NCBI GenBank assembly: GCA_022539475.1 | Contig: VCMS01000058.1 | Span: 1-64,000 of the forward strand | Length of the DNA stretch: 64,000 nt | Reading direction: 5' to 3' | DNA from: Gracilaria domingensis | Lineage: Eukaryota; Rhodophyta; Florideophyceae; Gracilariales; Gracilariaceae | Made by a program: the position numbers and the translations under genes | Shown: positions 41,481-52,325 of the stretch, in pieces | How positions within the stretch are numbered: position 1 is the first letter of the stretch | How the letters are laid out: the number at the start of each line of letters is the position of its first letter | The notes under the pieces: model-generated | The model's input: the letters and a program-made list of their open reading frames with translations, nothing else | Told to the model about the DNA's origin: nothing | The model's database searches: none

Positions 41481-42025
41481 TTGGTGAAATGAGTTTCGCT
41501 GTTCAAAGTCAGTGATTGCCTCCGCACTTAGTGCTGGTGCGCATCGCGATGATGGAAGGCTTCCAAAGTCAATGCGGGAACACTGTGAACGCGAGGGAAG
41601 CGGTTGGGTTTATTCGTGGAGGTGGCGGTTCCAAGGGTCGTAATGTTACCATTGGTATCTACATTGTAGATTCTACAAGGGTAATTACTCGAAATAGAGA
41701 ACGAAATACAAGTAAAAATACGAACGGTATTTCGTCCCATGGGCCTACTTATTATGTGTGGTGGCCTGAGACGAGAGATCTCCGGCTTCGTATACCTGTT
41801 CAGATCTCAAGCAGTCCGTTTGTTGCCCACATGAACCTTTGACTTCGGCAGCCAAGCCTAACTAACAATCGCGAGGATAGCCGTCCTAACCCTTCCCTCT
41901 TTGAAGTTACTCCGTTTTCGGGCGTACTAAAGCGGTGCTGTACCCAAGATTTCTGACAAAAAGATCTTGCGCTCCAAACACCCAGAGGATTCGAAACAAT
42001 TCAACCTAACGTATTCGTCTGACAA
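41481..42025. other. divergent intergenic, 545 bp
   Basis: Shared upstream region of NSRP1 (minus) and ClpP (plus). No gene. Chance frames only. Confidence 0.45.
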
Positions 42026-42817
42026 ATGCCGGTCGCATTCGCCCTTCCAGTATCCGGGTCCTCCTTCCGGGGACGTAATCTGAGGACTTGCTGTGAGAAA
42101 GCTTCACATTCATTTGCCAAACCGCCGCAAATGTCAGTGAGAATGGTCCCAGAACCCAGTCCACAACCACCGGCCGACCCGCCGAAGCCCGATGCCCCTC
42201 CATCCGTACCGCCACCAGTGCCCATGGTTGCAGTTGGAGACAACTCACAGATGGATATTTACTCTCGTCTTGCGAAGGATCGTATTTTGCTGCTCGGTCG
42301 AGCTGTCGATGATGAGGTGGCGAACTCCCTTGTAGCACAAATGCTGTTCCTTGCATCCGAAGACCCTGACAAGGATATCACTATATATATCAATTCACCT
42401 GGTGGTAGTGTATCAGCTGGATTGGCGATATATGACACAATGCAGTTCATTCCTTGCGATGTACAAACAATTTGCTTTGGAACCGCCGCAAGCATGGGAG
42501 CCTTCCTGCTCGGGGCTGGAACAAAAGGAAAGAGAAAGAGTCTTCCAAATGCGCGCATCATGATCCATCAACCGCTCGGAGGAGCGCAGGGGCAGGCTGC
42601 TGATATTGAAATTCAAGCCAAGGAAATCCTTTTCGTCAAGGCCTTGTTAAATGGATACATGGCTGACTTCACTGGCCAGCCCATGGAAAAGATCGAAATG
42701 GATACGGATCGTGATTTCTTTATGACTGCAGTTGATGCGAAAGAGTATGGTATTGTTGACGAGGTTATCAAGACCAAGGTTGAAGTCCCGGTGTTGAAGA
42801 GGCCATCACTCGTTTAA
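42026..42817 (+). CDS. clpP: ClpP-family protease, likely plastid-targeted
   Basis: 263 residues from ATG 42,026. Residues 1-70 are Arg/Ser- then Pro-rich and look like a transit peptide. The protease domain has the catalytic triad in context: Ser156 ([10 protein letters not shown]), His181 ([12 protein letters not shown]) and Asp226 (MDTDRDFFM), plus the glycine-rich strand PGGSVSAG (about 125-132). All are intact. ClpP forms the tetradecameric chamber fed by Clp ATPases, degrading stromal (or mitochondrial) proteins. The long Pro-rich linker is unusual. Single exon. Confidence 0.93.
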   Translation: MPVAFALPVSGSSFRGRNLRTCCEKASHSFAKPPQMSVRMVPEPSPQPPADPPKPDAPPSVPPPVPMVAVGDNSQMDIYSRLAKDRILLLGRAVDDEVANSLVAQMLFLASEDPDKDITIYINSPGGSVSAGLAIYDTMQFIPCDVQTICFGTAASMGAFLLGAGTKGKRKSLPNARIMIHQPLGGAQGQAADIEIQAKEILFVKALLNGYMADFTGQPMEKIEMDTDRDFFMTAVDAKEYGIVDEVIKTKVEVPVLKRPSLV

Positions 42818-43296
42818 GCTCCTCTGCTGAGCGCAACGAAACGAATCATGTAAACGAATGACTTTCTTACGACTTGACCGTATCGGGCCATGACCAAGGC
42901 GTTTCCATTGCGCTCTTCCGGACTTCAGCATTGTAGCACGAGGCCAAGACAACTACGAATTCCAGATCCGTGCAGGCAAGATTTTTTTTCCCTTCCTTTC
43001 GTTCCACACTATCATGAAGTCAGGCGGCACACGTACCGAAGTTGCTTAGGGTATCCATCTTACATTGCACAGAGTTATTCTCTCGGAGTTATACGTGTCC
43101 ATTCCAATTCTTAAGAGATTTAATCCCTTGAGCCAACGCATCATCTACTTCGCTGCGTCATTTACTATGCTGTGCACTTACCCGTTCAAAACAAGTTCTC
43201 GAGAACGTAAAGAACTCGTGCTTCCGTCTCAGTTTGGTGATATTGGTCAACATTTGGGCAATGGGTATGAAGGATTGCGGAAACAGCGTCAAAATC
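42818..43296. other. intergenic, 479 bp
   Basis: Convergent gene ends meet here. No gene or notable repeat. Confidence 0.45.
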
Positions 43297-44418
43297 TTAG
43301 GTTGCAGGCGACTGAGTAGCAGATTCGTCAAAGGAGAGTTGGCTGCGAGGCTGATCAGCTGGCAGTTCTTCATCTTGGTGGACGTAGTGGTAGCATGCAC
43401 CTCGTCTTTCGGTATATCTCTGGTATACATCCGGTTTAACGACACCATGTTCCTTCTTTAACTCACCAAATTTGATTCTACAACATTTTTCGCACGGTAA
43501 TGGTTGCAACCTCTCCTTTTCTCGGTTCTCTTTCAGTTTTTGACTACGTTCTTGCATTATGTCAGCAGTGGTAAACGGCGGTTTCACCTTGCATGTTGGC
43601 GAAGACTGCAGTTTACCTTCAGATGCTGAAGATATCCCGTCTTCAGAATGGTGCATCGCAAGAGCCTTTCGCTTTCGTTTGATAGAGTTTGAACCCAAAA
43701 TAGAAGAATATGACGACATACTGCGGACAGGAGTTTTGCGCTTTGTCACAGGCGAACGGTGTTGTATCTCGTCTTTAGAATGGTGCAACGAAAGTGCCTT
43801 TTGTTGCAGTTTGGTAGGGTTTGAATTCGAAACAAAAGGGTCTGGAGACTTACTCTGTTCCCCCGACGAAGATCCGTCCGGCAGTCTGCGCCGTTTGCCG
43901 CCTACCCGATGGAGACTATCTTCCTGCCATGAACTTTCAAAGCTCTCAAAATCACTCCCTTTTGATGACAGACTGCTCCTGTGCCGCTTCGCTTCTGTAG
44001 AAACCTGGTGTTGCAAATCGGTGAGTGTCTTCTCTGTTGTCATTAAACGTCTATGATGTTCTCGAAGTCGTTCCTGTAGTTTTGTATTGATACTTTCTTG
44101 AATTTCTATTATATCAGCCATAGCCTTTACCACATGGCAGACGACGGCATTATTGTTGGGGGACGACGACGTGCCGTGAAGTTTAGTTATTGCGGCAATG
44201 ATGGCAGCTGTGGAATTATGCATCTTTTCTCTCCAGTCGCGCATAGTGGAAAAGTGGGAGAACGGTTTGCACTTGTTATCTTCCCGTGTCCTCCTCCTCT
44301 CTTCAAGAACAGTTGCGTTTCTAAATAGGGAACGAGCACGAACGCCTTTTTTGAGAAGCGAATAGGTGCACAGCAGAGGCCCTGCCAATCCGCCAATCTG
44401 AACGCCGACGTTGTCCAA
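43297..44418 (-). CDS. coiled-coil protein of unknown function, head-to-head with the NB-ARC gene
   Basis: About 370 residues; the 5' end is uncertain because no ATG opens the frame. A TTTACAG just upstream (about 44,460) could be a splice acceptor, so a first exon may be missing. N-terminal IPLDNVGVQIGGLAGPLLCTYSLL is hydrophobic, followed by helical segments (NSTAAIIAAITKLHG ... KLQERLREHHRRLMTTEKTLTDLQHQV), a Ser/Lys-rich region containing two copies of a 'LHHSKDEI/MHHSEDGI' motif, and a C-terminal CEKCCRIKFGELKKEHG. It is in divergent orientation to the NB-ARC/WD40 gene. Function unknown. Confidence 0.5.
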   Translation of the reverse strand: MDNVGVQIGGLAGPLLCTYSLLKKGVRARSLFRNATVLEERRRTREDNKCKPFSHFSTMRDWREKMHNSTAAIIAAITKLHGTSSSPNNNAVVCHVVKAMADIIEIQESINTKLQERLREHHRRLMTTEKTLTDLQHQVSTEAKRHRSSLSSKGSDFESFESSWQEDSLHRVGGKRRRLPDGSSSGEQSKSPDPFVSNSNPTKLQQKALSLHHSKDEIQHRSPVTKRKTPVRSMSSYSSILGSNSIKRKRKALAMHHSEDGISSASEGKLQSSPTCKVKPPFTTADIMQERSQKLKENREKERLQPLPCEKCCRIKFGELKKEHGVVKPDVYQRYTERRGACYHYVHQDEELPADQPRSQLSFDESATQSPAT

Positions 44419-45009
44419 TGGAATTGGCGCGAGAAGCTCACATCGTTGCCCACGAACTGTAAATCACTTTCCCCGCTTATTTAATTCTGGATACAACTTG
44501 TAACCCTGAAGTTTGGGTTAACGAGGGCTACCGGTATACTCTTGGTACGCAGTTCGTTTCACAGCAATGTAGCTCCCCGATATCATACAAAAGAGGATCT
44601 TCCTATGGCACCGTAAAGCATACTACAAGGAAAACGTGATATCTACGAAAATACTTGTAGCGGTGCGAGCGCAATGACGAGGAAAGCGTGTACTTTTGAC
44701 GCCCCTGGAACGGTAGAAGCTGCCGTTCCCTGCCATTGGCAACGACAACTTTGTAGATACGACCTCTTATTACAAATTACGGAGGAAGTAAGGCGTTTCT
44801 GAAGTTGGTATTTGCCATGACCACGTTTTCGCAATCAAGCGTGATCATTCCCCCCGTTGACTCAGTCAGCTCCCTTGTGATAATTCTGATAAGCACGCTT
44901 GGTGGTCATAGTGATTTCGGTCACATTCCGTCGAGTCAAAGCCTGTTCCTCCTATCAAGCAACATCTATCCGAGAAAGTCAGTAAGCATTCGTCGCTGAC
45001 TGTCTTATC
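44419..45009. other. divergent intergenic, 591 bp
   Basis: Putative shared promoter of the coiled-coil gene and the NB-ARC/WD40 gene. A GGAACGG...CCGTTCC imperfect palindrome lies near 44,708-44,731. Confidence 0.4.
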
Positions 45010-48000
45010 ATGTCGGGCATTGAAGTAGTGGGTCTTGTGTTTGGCGTTCTTGGCGCTCTTGAACAAGTCATAAATCTCACGAATGACGTTCGTCAACGTC
45101 GCCAAGCGCAACGCACTAATGCTCAAACAACACAACGACTACTAAACCGTCTTGAGGAACGACGAAACGGTCTCTCTCATTTACACCAGCAGCTCTGCAA
45201 AAGCACCCTTGTTCTTCCTCACATCAACGAAGAGCAGTTTCAATTCGAGATCGAGCATGTGCGTCAACTGTTCGAAGAAATGGGTGCTGCTCTCTCTGAA
45301 CTTGGTTCCCAGCTTTCGAAACGGTCATGCTTCTCTTGCGTGACACAATATTGTGCAGCCATGTCGATTACTTCTGAATTGGATGCTATCTGTGCCAAGC
45401 TAAATCAAGCAGAGCAGATCATAATCTCTGTGCGTTCTCTTTTTGTGCTTGGGGCTGCAATCGCAACAAATACCGACAAGATTATGAGACATCAATCAAG
45501 GAAGATAAATGTATTACAGGAGGCCATTACCGAGAACCTCAACCGTGATCGAGATGTCTTCACTCCAAGCAAAGCAAGAGCGTGGATACCACTTCATACA
45601 GTGTGCGATTTCGATTCTTCTGACCACCATGGCACGCCTAGCACCTTGCTGGCTCGATTAAAGTTGGATGTTCTGTCGCCTAATAGGCGTGAGAGTTTTA
45701 TGATATCACTACACGGAGAAGGCGGAATTGGAAAAACCACTGCAATTCGCGCGCTTTCGTTACACCCTGAGATTCGAAAATGTTACACGGATGGAATATA
45801 TGATATTACCCTTGGCTTGGATGCCACTGAAGCCACTCTTGTTCTTGAACTATGCAAAATAGTTCGTCAGTCCGGTGGCAGACACTTGGCGGACACGCTT
45901 CAAACAAGGAAGCAAACAAGAGATGTGTTGTCCAGTGCAGCCGAGTGGTTTCGCAACAAAAAGTTCTTGCTTCTTGTCGACGATGTTTGGAACATACCAG
46001 GGCAAGGAAGAAGCATGATCTATGAACTATATGACTTTGTGGCGGTTGGCGATCATAGCCTGTTTGTGTACACTACCCGAAACGCCGAACTCGCTTCGTT
46101 AGCAAAGTCGTACAAGTTGTCTAGATGGACAGAGGAGTCCTCACGTAAACTTCTTCTTAAGTTTGCTGGATATCAAGAGCAGCACTCCTTTGATCGCAGC
46201 GTGGATAAGATAGTTCACGATTTGATTCAAACGTGCCAAGGATTACCAGTGTTGTTGTCGGTTGTTGGAAGGATCATGAGCGAGGCTATTGCAACCACAG
46301 AAGGGGATTCAAGGCTTGTGTGGCATTGGTTTGTGTCACAACAACACAATCTGCTAGAAGTTGAGGTGGACCGATACGGCTCCGTGAAATCCATTTTCAT
46401 GTCTGCCTTGTGTGCCCTTGACCACTACCATGGAGTGGAGAAGTTCCTGTTCCGTATTCGATATACCTTCGTGGAAATGCATCGAGCTTTGTGCGTTATT
46501 CAAAAGCAGGATTGGGTGCCGCTGACAATTCTGAGCTTCTTGTGGAAATTAGAAAATGAGTTCCAGGCTGCGCAACTCTTGAGACTGTTCGCGTCCGTTG
46601 GCTTGCTGGTCAGCCTATTTAAGGGAGAGGGCGAGAAAATGGTACAAGGCGCTACGATGCACGACCTTTTTCTTGACTACGAGAAAACGGAAGCAAAGCA
46701 TCGCGGAGAAATGACGGACTGGCATCAAAGTGTCGTTGATGGTTATATCAGCAAGTGGAGTCTGACTGGTGAGGATGCAGTTGGGTGTCGGGAGTGGTGG
46801 CGTGTAAATCCGGAAGATGCTGGCTACTTCAGGCAGAACATTGTACGTCATCTCGGAGAAGCAGGACTAGGGTCAGAAATGGTCACTCTAGTAACTAGGC
46901 CACAATGGATTGAGAAACGGGTGAGAGAAGATGGATTCATATTGTACGTCCGAGACTTGGAGTTTGCGTTGGAACGCTGTCAAAAGGACAAAAGCCTGAG
47001 CACAATAGAAGGTATGAAGAGTTGTGAGCTCGGGCTCATCAAGAAAGCAGTTCGTCTGAGTTATGACTACATTCACGACATTCGAGAAAATGATGTCGAG
47101 ATCTGGTTTCAGTTGCATGGTAGGCTGTTTGACATGGCAGCGACTAACACAACCATTAACGATTATGTTAAGTATATCGCAACGCACGCGCCGAGGCCCT
47201 GGTTGCAAGTTGACGGAGGATGCTTGACACCCGTGACAGAAGGGGTCAATATGGTTGCCTCGTATGACTCGTCCGTGCGATGCCTGAAAGTGTCGTACGA
47301 TGGTAACACTTGGATCGCGGGAGGAAGCGATGGACGTATTTACGGTGGAAGCGTGAGCGAATTTATCGAGAAGAAGATTATGTTTGAAGCGCACAAAACG
47401 AGTGTTACTTCCATTGCTCATAGTCGGGATGGAAAACTGATTGCGTCTGGTTCGACTGGAGGAGGCCTCAAAATATGGGCACAGGAGGACAATAGTTGTC
47501 TAATGTCAGAGGCCGTACCGGTGAACGGAATTGACTTCAGCGTCGATGGTGAAATGATTGTTTCGTGCAGCCAGGATGGAAAACTTTGTTCATGGATGTT
47601 GTCGAAGGCTCAAGGTAGCTCGCCTGCAAACTGTGTGGAGCGCGCCCATGAAGGTCGAAGCGTTCGAGCAATACAAGTTTTGAACAGTCAGGTCTTTGTT
47701 TCCGCCGGAGACGATAGAAAAATTAGATTCTGGAACTTGAAGGACCTATCCGAAAGAAGCGAATGTGAAATTGTGTGCGAAAGTCGCGTCTTTACGTTGG
47801 CTGTCAGCCAAGATGGATCAACTATTGCCGCAGGGTTAGAGGAATGTACCGTGCGCGTATGGAAAGTGAATGAGGATGGCGTAGTAGTAGATTCGGAAGA
47901 AATTGAGAGTGATGAAAAGGCACGGCGACCTTCTGCTCTTGCTTTCAGTGGAGATGGAGATCTGCTGATCATCGGAACAATGGACGGATTGGTTTACGGT

Positions 48001-48930
48001 TGGAACTTGAGAACAAATGCAAAGGTTTCACGAATGCCAAAGTGGGGTGCTGCCTCGATAACTGGAGTAGGGATGATAATGGTCGAGAACGAGTTGTGTA
48101 CTATTTGGAGCTCCGGAAGTGGTACGATTCGTGTAGCTGAAGCGACCCGCGATACAAGCGGTGAAGAGAGCGGTACTGTGAGAGGCATTACGACTTCGAA
48201 TTCCGGCGCTGAGATTGTCGTAGCGAGTGAAGATGGATCTATCGACATCGTTGACATCGATTCACGCACACCAACCACAGAGGCCTTTGAAGTGGGTCAT
48301 ACGCTTTCAGTAGGTGAATTGACACCCGATGGAAAGAAGCTGGTATTTGGAGCACATGATGGGTACGTGGGGATCTGGGATGTCAATAATCACAAGTGCA
48401 TTAAGGAATGGCATGAACATACAAGACCTGTTGTGGGCATTGCATTGAGTGAAGATGGAAAGAAACTGGCATCCGCAAGTTCTGATGGCTCAATACGAGT
48501 GTGGGATATACAGAACCCCGATTTGAAATGTACTATTCTGACCGAAAGTAAGCCGTCCATGTGGAGCGTGTTTTTTGGCAGGGACTCTGGACGAGACATA
48601 ATCACAGTTGACAACAACGGGTTGGTGACTCTTTGGAAGGATGGTACGGAGATTCGCTCGGTTACCCAAACCGAAGCTGTTTGGCGTTTGAGTCGAGAAG
48701 TGGCGTTTCGAGAGTTTGGAATGGAAGTCAGTTGTTCTGAAGATGATCAAGTTTTGTGTTTTCGCAATCAGCTACATCTTGTAGGTAACGATGGAGCCAT
48801 CAAGCGACGTTTGGGATCACTTGAACAAAACATGCTGCCAAGACATTGGGAGTACTCTGCATGCAAGAGCACATTTTGTGTGACGACTCCTGCTGGCTTA
48901 GTAGGCTATCTTAAACTTCATTCTTCGTAG
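45010..48930 (+). CDS. NB-ARC/WD40 STAND NTPase (NLR/APAF1-like), 1306 aa
   Basis: Single intronless frame from ATG 45,010. Residues 1-190 are helical: a Gly/Leu/Val start (EVVGLVFGVLGALEQV) and amphipathic helices in a pattern reminiscent of HeLo, RPW8 or MLKL four-helix bundles (inference). The NB-ARC domain has the P-loop GEGGIGKTT (about 236-244), Walker B FLLLVDDVW (about 319-327), a TTRN sensor (about 353-356), GLPVLLSVVG (about 410-419) and the MHD motif GATMHDLF (about 546-553). A linker of some 190 residues precedes WD40 repeats from about residue 745 to the end, at least ten by eye (for example IASGSTGGGLKIW, LASASSDGSIRVWD), enough for two propellers. Members act as ligand-gated NTPase switches in apoptosis (APAF1) or innate immunity (NLRs). 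Here an intracellular sensor is likely. Divergent from the coiled-coil gene at 43.3 kb. Confidence 0.88.
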   Translation: MSGIEVVGLVFGVLGALEQVINLTNDVRQRRQAQRTNAQTTQRLLNRLEERRNGLSHLHQQLCKSTLVLPHINEEQFQFEIEHVRQLFEEMGAALSELGSQLSKRSCFSCVTQYCAAMSITSELDAICAKLNQAEQIIISVRSLFVLGAAIATNTDKIMRHQSRKINVLQEAITENLNRDRDVFTPSKARAWIPLHTVCDFDSSDHHGTPSTLLARLKLDVLSPNRRESFMISLHGEGGIGKTTAIRALSLHPEIRKCYTDGIYDITLGLDATEATLVLELCKIVRQSGGRHLADTLQTRKQTRDVLSSAAEWFRNKKFLLLVDDVWNIPGQGRSMIYELYDFVAVGDHSLFVYTTRNAELASLAKSYKLSRWTEESSRKLLLKFAGYQEQHSFDRSVDKIVHDLIQTCQGLPVLLSVVGRIMSEAIATTEGDSRLVWHWFVSQQHNLLEVEVDRYGSVKSIFMSALCALDHYHGVEKFLFRIRYTFVEMHRALCVIQKQDWVPLTILSFLWKLENEFQAAQLLRLFASVGLLVSLFKGEGEKMVQGATMHDLFLDYEKTEAKHRGEMTDWHQSVVDGYISKWSLTGEDAVGCREWWRVNPEDAGYFRQNIVRHLGEAGLGSEMVTLVTRPQWIEKRVREDGFILYVRDLEFALERCQKDKSLSTIEGMKSCELGLIKKAVRLSYDYIHDIRENDVEIWFQLHGRLFDMAATNTTINDYVKYIATHAPRPWLQVDGGCLTPVTEGVNMVASYDSSVRCLKVSYDGNTWIAGGSDGRIYGGSVSEFIEKKIMFEAHKTSVTSIAHSRDGKLIASGSTGGGLKIWAQEDNSCLMSEAVPVNGIDFSVDGEMIVSCSQDGKLCSWMLSKAQGSSPANCVERAHEGRSVRAIQVLNSQVFVSAGDDRKIRFWNLKDLSERSECEIVCESRVFTLAVSQDGSTIAAGLEECTVRVWKVNEDGVVVDSEEIESDEKARRPSALAFSGDGDLLIIGTMDGLVYGWNLRTNAKVSRMPKWGAASITGVGMIMVENELCTIWSSGSGTIRVAEATRDTSGEESGTVRGITTSNSGAEIVVASEDGSIDIVDIDSRTPTTEAFEVGHTLSVGELTPDGKKLVFGAHDGYVGIWDVNNHKCIKEWHEHTRPVVGIALSEDGKKLASASSDGSIRVWDIQNPDLKCTILTESKPSMWSVFFGRDSGRDIITVDNNGLVTLWKDGTEIRSVTQTEAVWRLSREVAFREFGMEVSCSEDDQVLCFRNQLHLVGNDGAIKRRLGSLEQNMLPRHWEYSACKSTFCVTTPAGLVGYLKLHSS

Positions 48931-49357
48931 CCAAAAGGCGACTGTCATCGTGATCATCATGAGTTTATAATGGTCCAGTTTTCATTTGGGCTTGCAGCGT
49001 GTTACACGCTGCGTGTAAACTTTGAACTGCCCCAGAGACAAGTTCTCCATAAACGATCGGGAAATACCATTGTAATTATCTTTGAAGCTTACCTTCTTCC
49101 CACAAATGTTATCAAGGTGGGTCAAACGCAGCATTAAGGGTTCAGGCGCCCAGGGCTTGAAGAAAGTTTCAGCAACAGCAAATGTAGCTAAGGAAGAAGC
49201 AAAGCGCAACCGCTTTATCAATGTCTTACTCAAATTGCAGCGTTGCCGACATATGCTTCCCGAGGTTCGCGGAAAAAATGAAACTTCGAGCAGTTGAGTC
49301 GAGGATGATACGGCTTCACTGCCTTAAGTTATGATACACAATTGTTGCAATTGGTGA
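48931..49357. other. intergenic, 427 bp
   Basis: Tail-to-tail gap between two genes. No repeat or gene recognised. Confidence 0.45.
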
Positions 49358-51310
49358 TCACGAGCAGCATACACTTGCCCGATCCGTTTGCGGAGCGAGA
49401 TCAATTCCTGGATTCCCGAGCAAAAAGCAATCCGGTTTCAGGCTGAAACCAGTGCTTTCGCACGGCATCACGGGGAAATCTTCAGTTCTTGGCACATGTG
49501 TAACCCCAAAGCTGTGCCATACTACAAGGCGCTCTTCCACTACCGAGCGATTCTTGGCCGTCCATCGCGGCAGGCCATCGCCGCCGGCGCTCTGAGTTGG
49601 AAATTCGCCTGCCGGGAAGTTTTCGTCTTCATCGTATGGTGTGACCCACAGCGCTTTCTTCGCAAACCAGCCACGCTTGGACACCGCGCTGTCATCAGTA
49701 GTGAGAAGAGGTGGTTGGAATGACCCAAATGTGTACGGAACAAGCTTGTATGCAACCGTTTTCCCGGATATGGAATTCTGTTTGTTTGGGTTAAAAATTC
49801 GCCAACAACGGGCAGCCGCCGCATCACGTTGAGCTTCTTCCTCTGTACGCAACAACGTGGTTTGGACTCGAAAAGCGTTTCCATAAGGATTATGATCCCC
49901 AGCTTCTGCAGCGATCATATTCTCCTCTTCAACGGAGTTGCAAACACCATCGACTGCCATTTCCAAACGTGCACAGAACAAGTGCTGATGGATCTGTGCA
50001 TTTACCCCTGGCGCCACCATTACCCCAGCTTTAGGTTCAACTTCTCCGTCGCTCAATAGATTGGTAGACAATTCGCCAGAAAGCTTGATTTCATGCGATA
50101 TGGAACCATCTTGGTGAAGATACCAGTAAAACAAATACTCGTAATTCACAACTGTTGCAATGAAAGAAACCACTAGTCGTCTTGCACGTCGACTTTCCGA
50201 ATGACCCGTGCGATATTCTACATGCTTGTAAAGAAGGCCCACATCTTCCTCGTGCATACATATGGCTTTCTTTATAGTATATGGCTCTCCCCTGCTGTCT
50301 GACAAAACCGCATCGAAGTAGTGAATTGCACCTAGGCAATCACACCCAACCTCGAGGCTGTTGGCACAGTATCCCAATCCATAGTCTCCGACATCGAAAG
50401 CACATTTTCGCTCAAACGGGGGATGCGCATCTGCGTATGGCACGGCCATTTCCACGAGACTTGCTCGTTTCAATACCGACCGGTTGTCGAACAGGATGTC
50501 GTGCAGTACAAGCCCTTCTCTGTAGTTAAACCCGATGGTGAAGCTCCATTTTTCCCACTCTACATAATTCTCTCGAACCGCAAAGCTGGGCCCTTCTGGT
50601 TGTACTACTTGAAGCGGGCGTAACGTCTTACGGAACGTTGAAGCCAGATAGTCATTATTCTGAAGAAGATCAGGATGGTAATTAACAGCTGAACTCGGTA
50701 GTAAAGGGGGGGCGCGCTCCACTCCTTCAACAGATACTACTGTTCTCAAGTTGAGATCGACAACTGGAAGTATGTCAATTGGATGGGCGTAATGGTTGTC
50801 AACGGGATGATCGCGCCTATAGAGAAAAGTCTGAACCAATCTCGCCGACTGACCATCTTCTCGGAAATTGAGAGGCTCATACTCTCCGGCGATATGCACG
50901 CTCCATGGATCACAGACCAAAGAGTCGATATCGTACATTCCATATCTCTTTGAAACCAACTCTCGCACACGAGGATCACGCTTCACGATTGCTTCCGCCA
51001 AATCGCAATCATCTGGAGTTAGTACTGGCTGGGCACCTTTTGCAATTGGAAGCTCACGGACTTCAGAAGACTTGAGCTCAACCTGAAGCTTGTAGGCAGT
51101 CGCATCTGGCGGAACAATTCCAATTACCACGGCGGCACGACTAGGGTATTCCTCATCAAGTGTTATTGCTGAGAATCGTATTCCCTCAGATAAATGATCT
51201 CGAGCTAGACGTGCTGCTTGACGAATCTCCGCTGATGTGAGCGGGGTCCGATTTTTGGTTTGGGGCACTCCCTTGTCTGGTCGTCCCGAAGATTCGGCTG
51301 CTGGAGCCAT
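49358..51310 (-). CDS. copper-containing amine oxidase
   Basis: 650 residues from ATG 51,310. The frame extends upstream, but this Met precedes the family's N-terminal part. Key parts: a substrate/base region CAFDVGDYGLGYCANSLEVGCDCLGAIHYFDA; the TPQ cofactor tyrosine in NYEY (Tyr390, modified by copper and oxygen); copper histidines in HQHLFCARLEMAVDG; and a third near the C terminus (WHSFGVTHVPRTEDFP). All are in place, so it should be an active enzyme converting primary amines to aldehydes with H2O2 and ammonia. The length is normal. No clear signal peptide or C-terminal SKL, so location is open. H2O2 production beside an immune-type gene is suggestive only. Confidence 0.92.
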   Translation of the reverse strand: MAPAAESSGRPDKGVPQTKNRTPLTSAEIRQAARLARDHLSEGIRFSAITLDEEYPSRAAVVIGIVPPDATAYKLQVELKSSEVRELPIAKGAQPVLTPDDCDLAEAIVKRDPRVRELVSKRYGMYDIDSLVCDPWSVHIAGEYEPLNFREDGQSARLVQTFLYRRDHPVDNHYAHPIDILPVVDLNLRTVVSVEGVERAPPLLPSSAVNYHPDLLQNNDYLASTFRKTLRPLQVVQPEGPSFAVRENYVEWEKWSFTIGFNYREGLVLHDILFDNRSVLKRASLVEMAVPYADAHPPFERKCAFDVGDYGLGYCANSLEVGCDCLGAIHYFDAVLSDSRGEPYTIKKAICMHEEDVGLLYKHVEYRTGHSESRRARRLVVSFIATVVNYEYLFYWYLHQDGSISHEIKLSGELSTNLLSDGEVEPKAGVMVAPGVNAQIHQHLFCARLEMAVDGVCNSVEEENMIAAEAGDHNPYGNAFRVQTTLLRTEEEAQRDAAAARCWRIFNPNKQNSISGKTVAYKLVPYTFGSFQPPLLTTDDSAVSKRGWFAKKALWVTPYDEDENFPAGEFPTQSAGGDGLPRWTAKNRSVVEERLVVWHSFGVTHVPRTEDFPVMPCESTGFSLKPDCFLLGNPGIDLAPQTDRASVCCS

Positions 51311-52325
51311 GGGGCTCAGAAGTACTATCGTCTTGTCTTCCGAACGTCTCCGACCTAGATGGATGAGGTAGAACACATGCTCTGATCTCGTAGCTCTCTT
51401 GTCTGAGATCTGAGTGAAAGGAAGCTCCGCCAAATTGCCTCATCCTCAAACAAATGGAGCCTGTGCTATCTACTTCTATACTGAACGTCTGAACCAATGA
51501 CCATCTTCCAGCACAGAGACTATGAGGTTGCAGATATTAATGGGTCAATGTATCATTATTTGGAAATCGATCAGAAGTTGGAACAGAATATTCCTCACTA
51601 TCTTACACCATTAATGAAGATTGCAGTACCGATGACTACGAAACCAAGCGAAAGACCCTACCTCCGAAGACATTAATTCTTATCTCACTAGCAATCCTAT
51701 TGAACAATCTTGACATCTAACGTAGTCCTCCAGTAACAATTCTTGTAGAGTACACCAAGCGAACTGCCCTATAGCATTCCGTTCGGTGACCTCGAAAGCG
51801 TCGTACTGGGCTAATTGAAAATCCTATTGTGAGCTGATCAGTATTGTTACTGGTGACCTTCACGGTCCTCTGTTGAAAAGTGAACAGTTAGCATCCTTCT
51901 CCGATACGTGACACCAGCATATATAAATAAAGACTTTTGAAATTACGTGTGCGGCTGGTCTCACATGGTAGATTCCCTTACGTTATTAGCCACCTCGACG
52001 AAGAGTCCAATGTTCTTACATGCCATGGCCCAAGTCACCGCCAATAATTTCCGATAACTTCGGATTATCGTTTCTCCCTCTGAAGGCTATCACACCGCCG
52101 AACTCCAGTTCGCAGCAGTTCTCCGTAAGCTTCCAATTGGTGTACGAGCGGTTTACATATTAAGTCGTACAAGTCAGACAAAATTTACATGAGCTGCTCG
52201 CACGATAAGCTACTCTTCGATGGTGCATATCCGGTCAGGGGGGAGCATACGATGCGCAAATATGTTCTGCTAGTCGTCGACCACGAACATTCAAAACATG
52301 AAGGAAATAATAAAACAAGCGAGAA
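51311..52325. other. intergenic, about 1 kb
   Basis: No gene. AT-rich with no notable repeat. Likely holds the promoter of the amine oxidase (minus). Confidence 0.45.
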
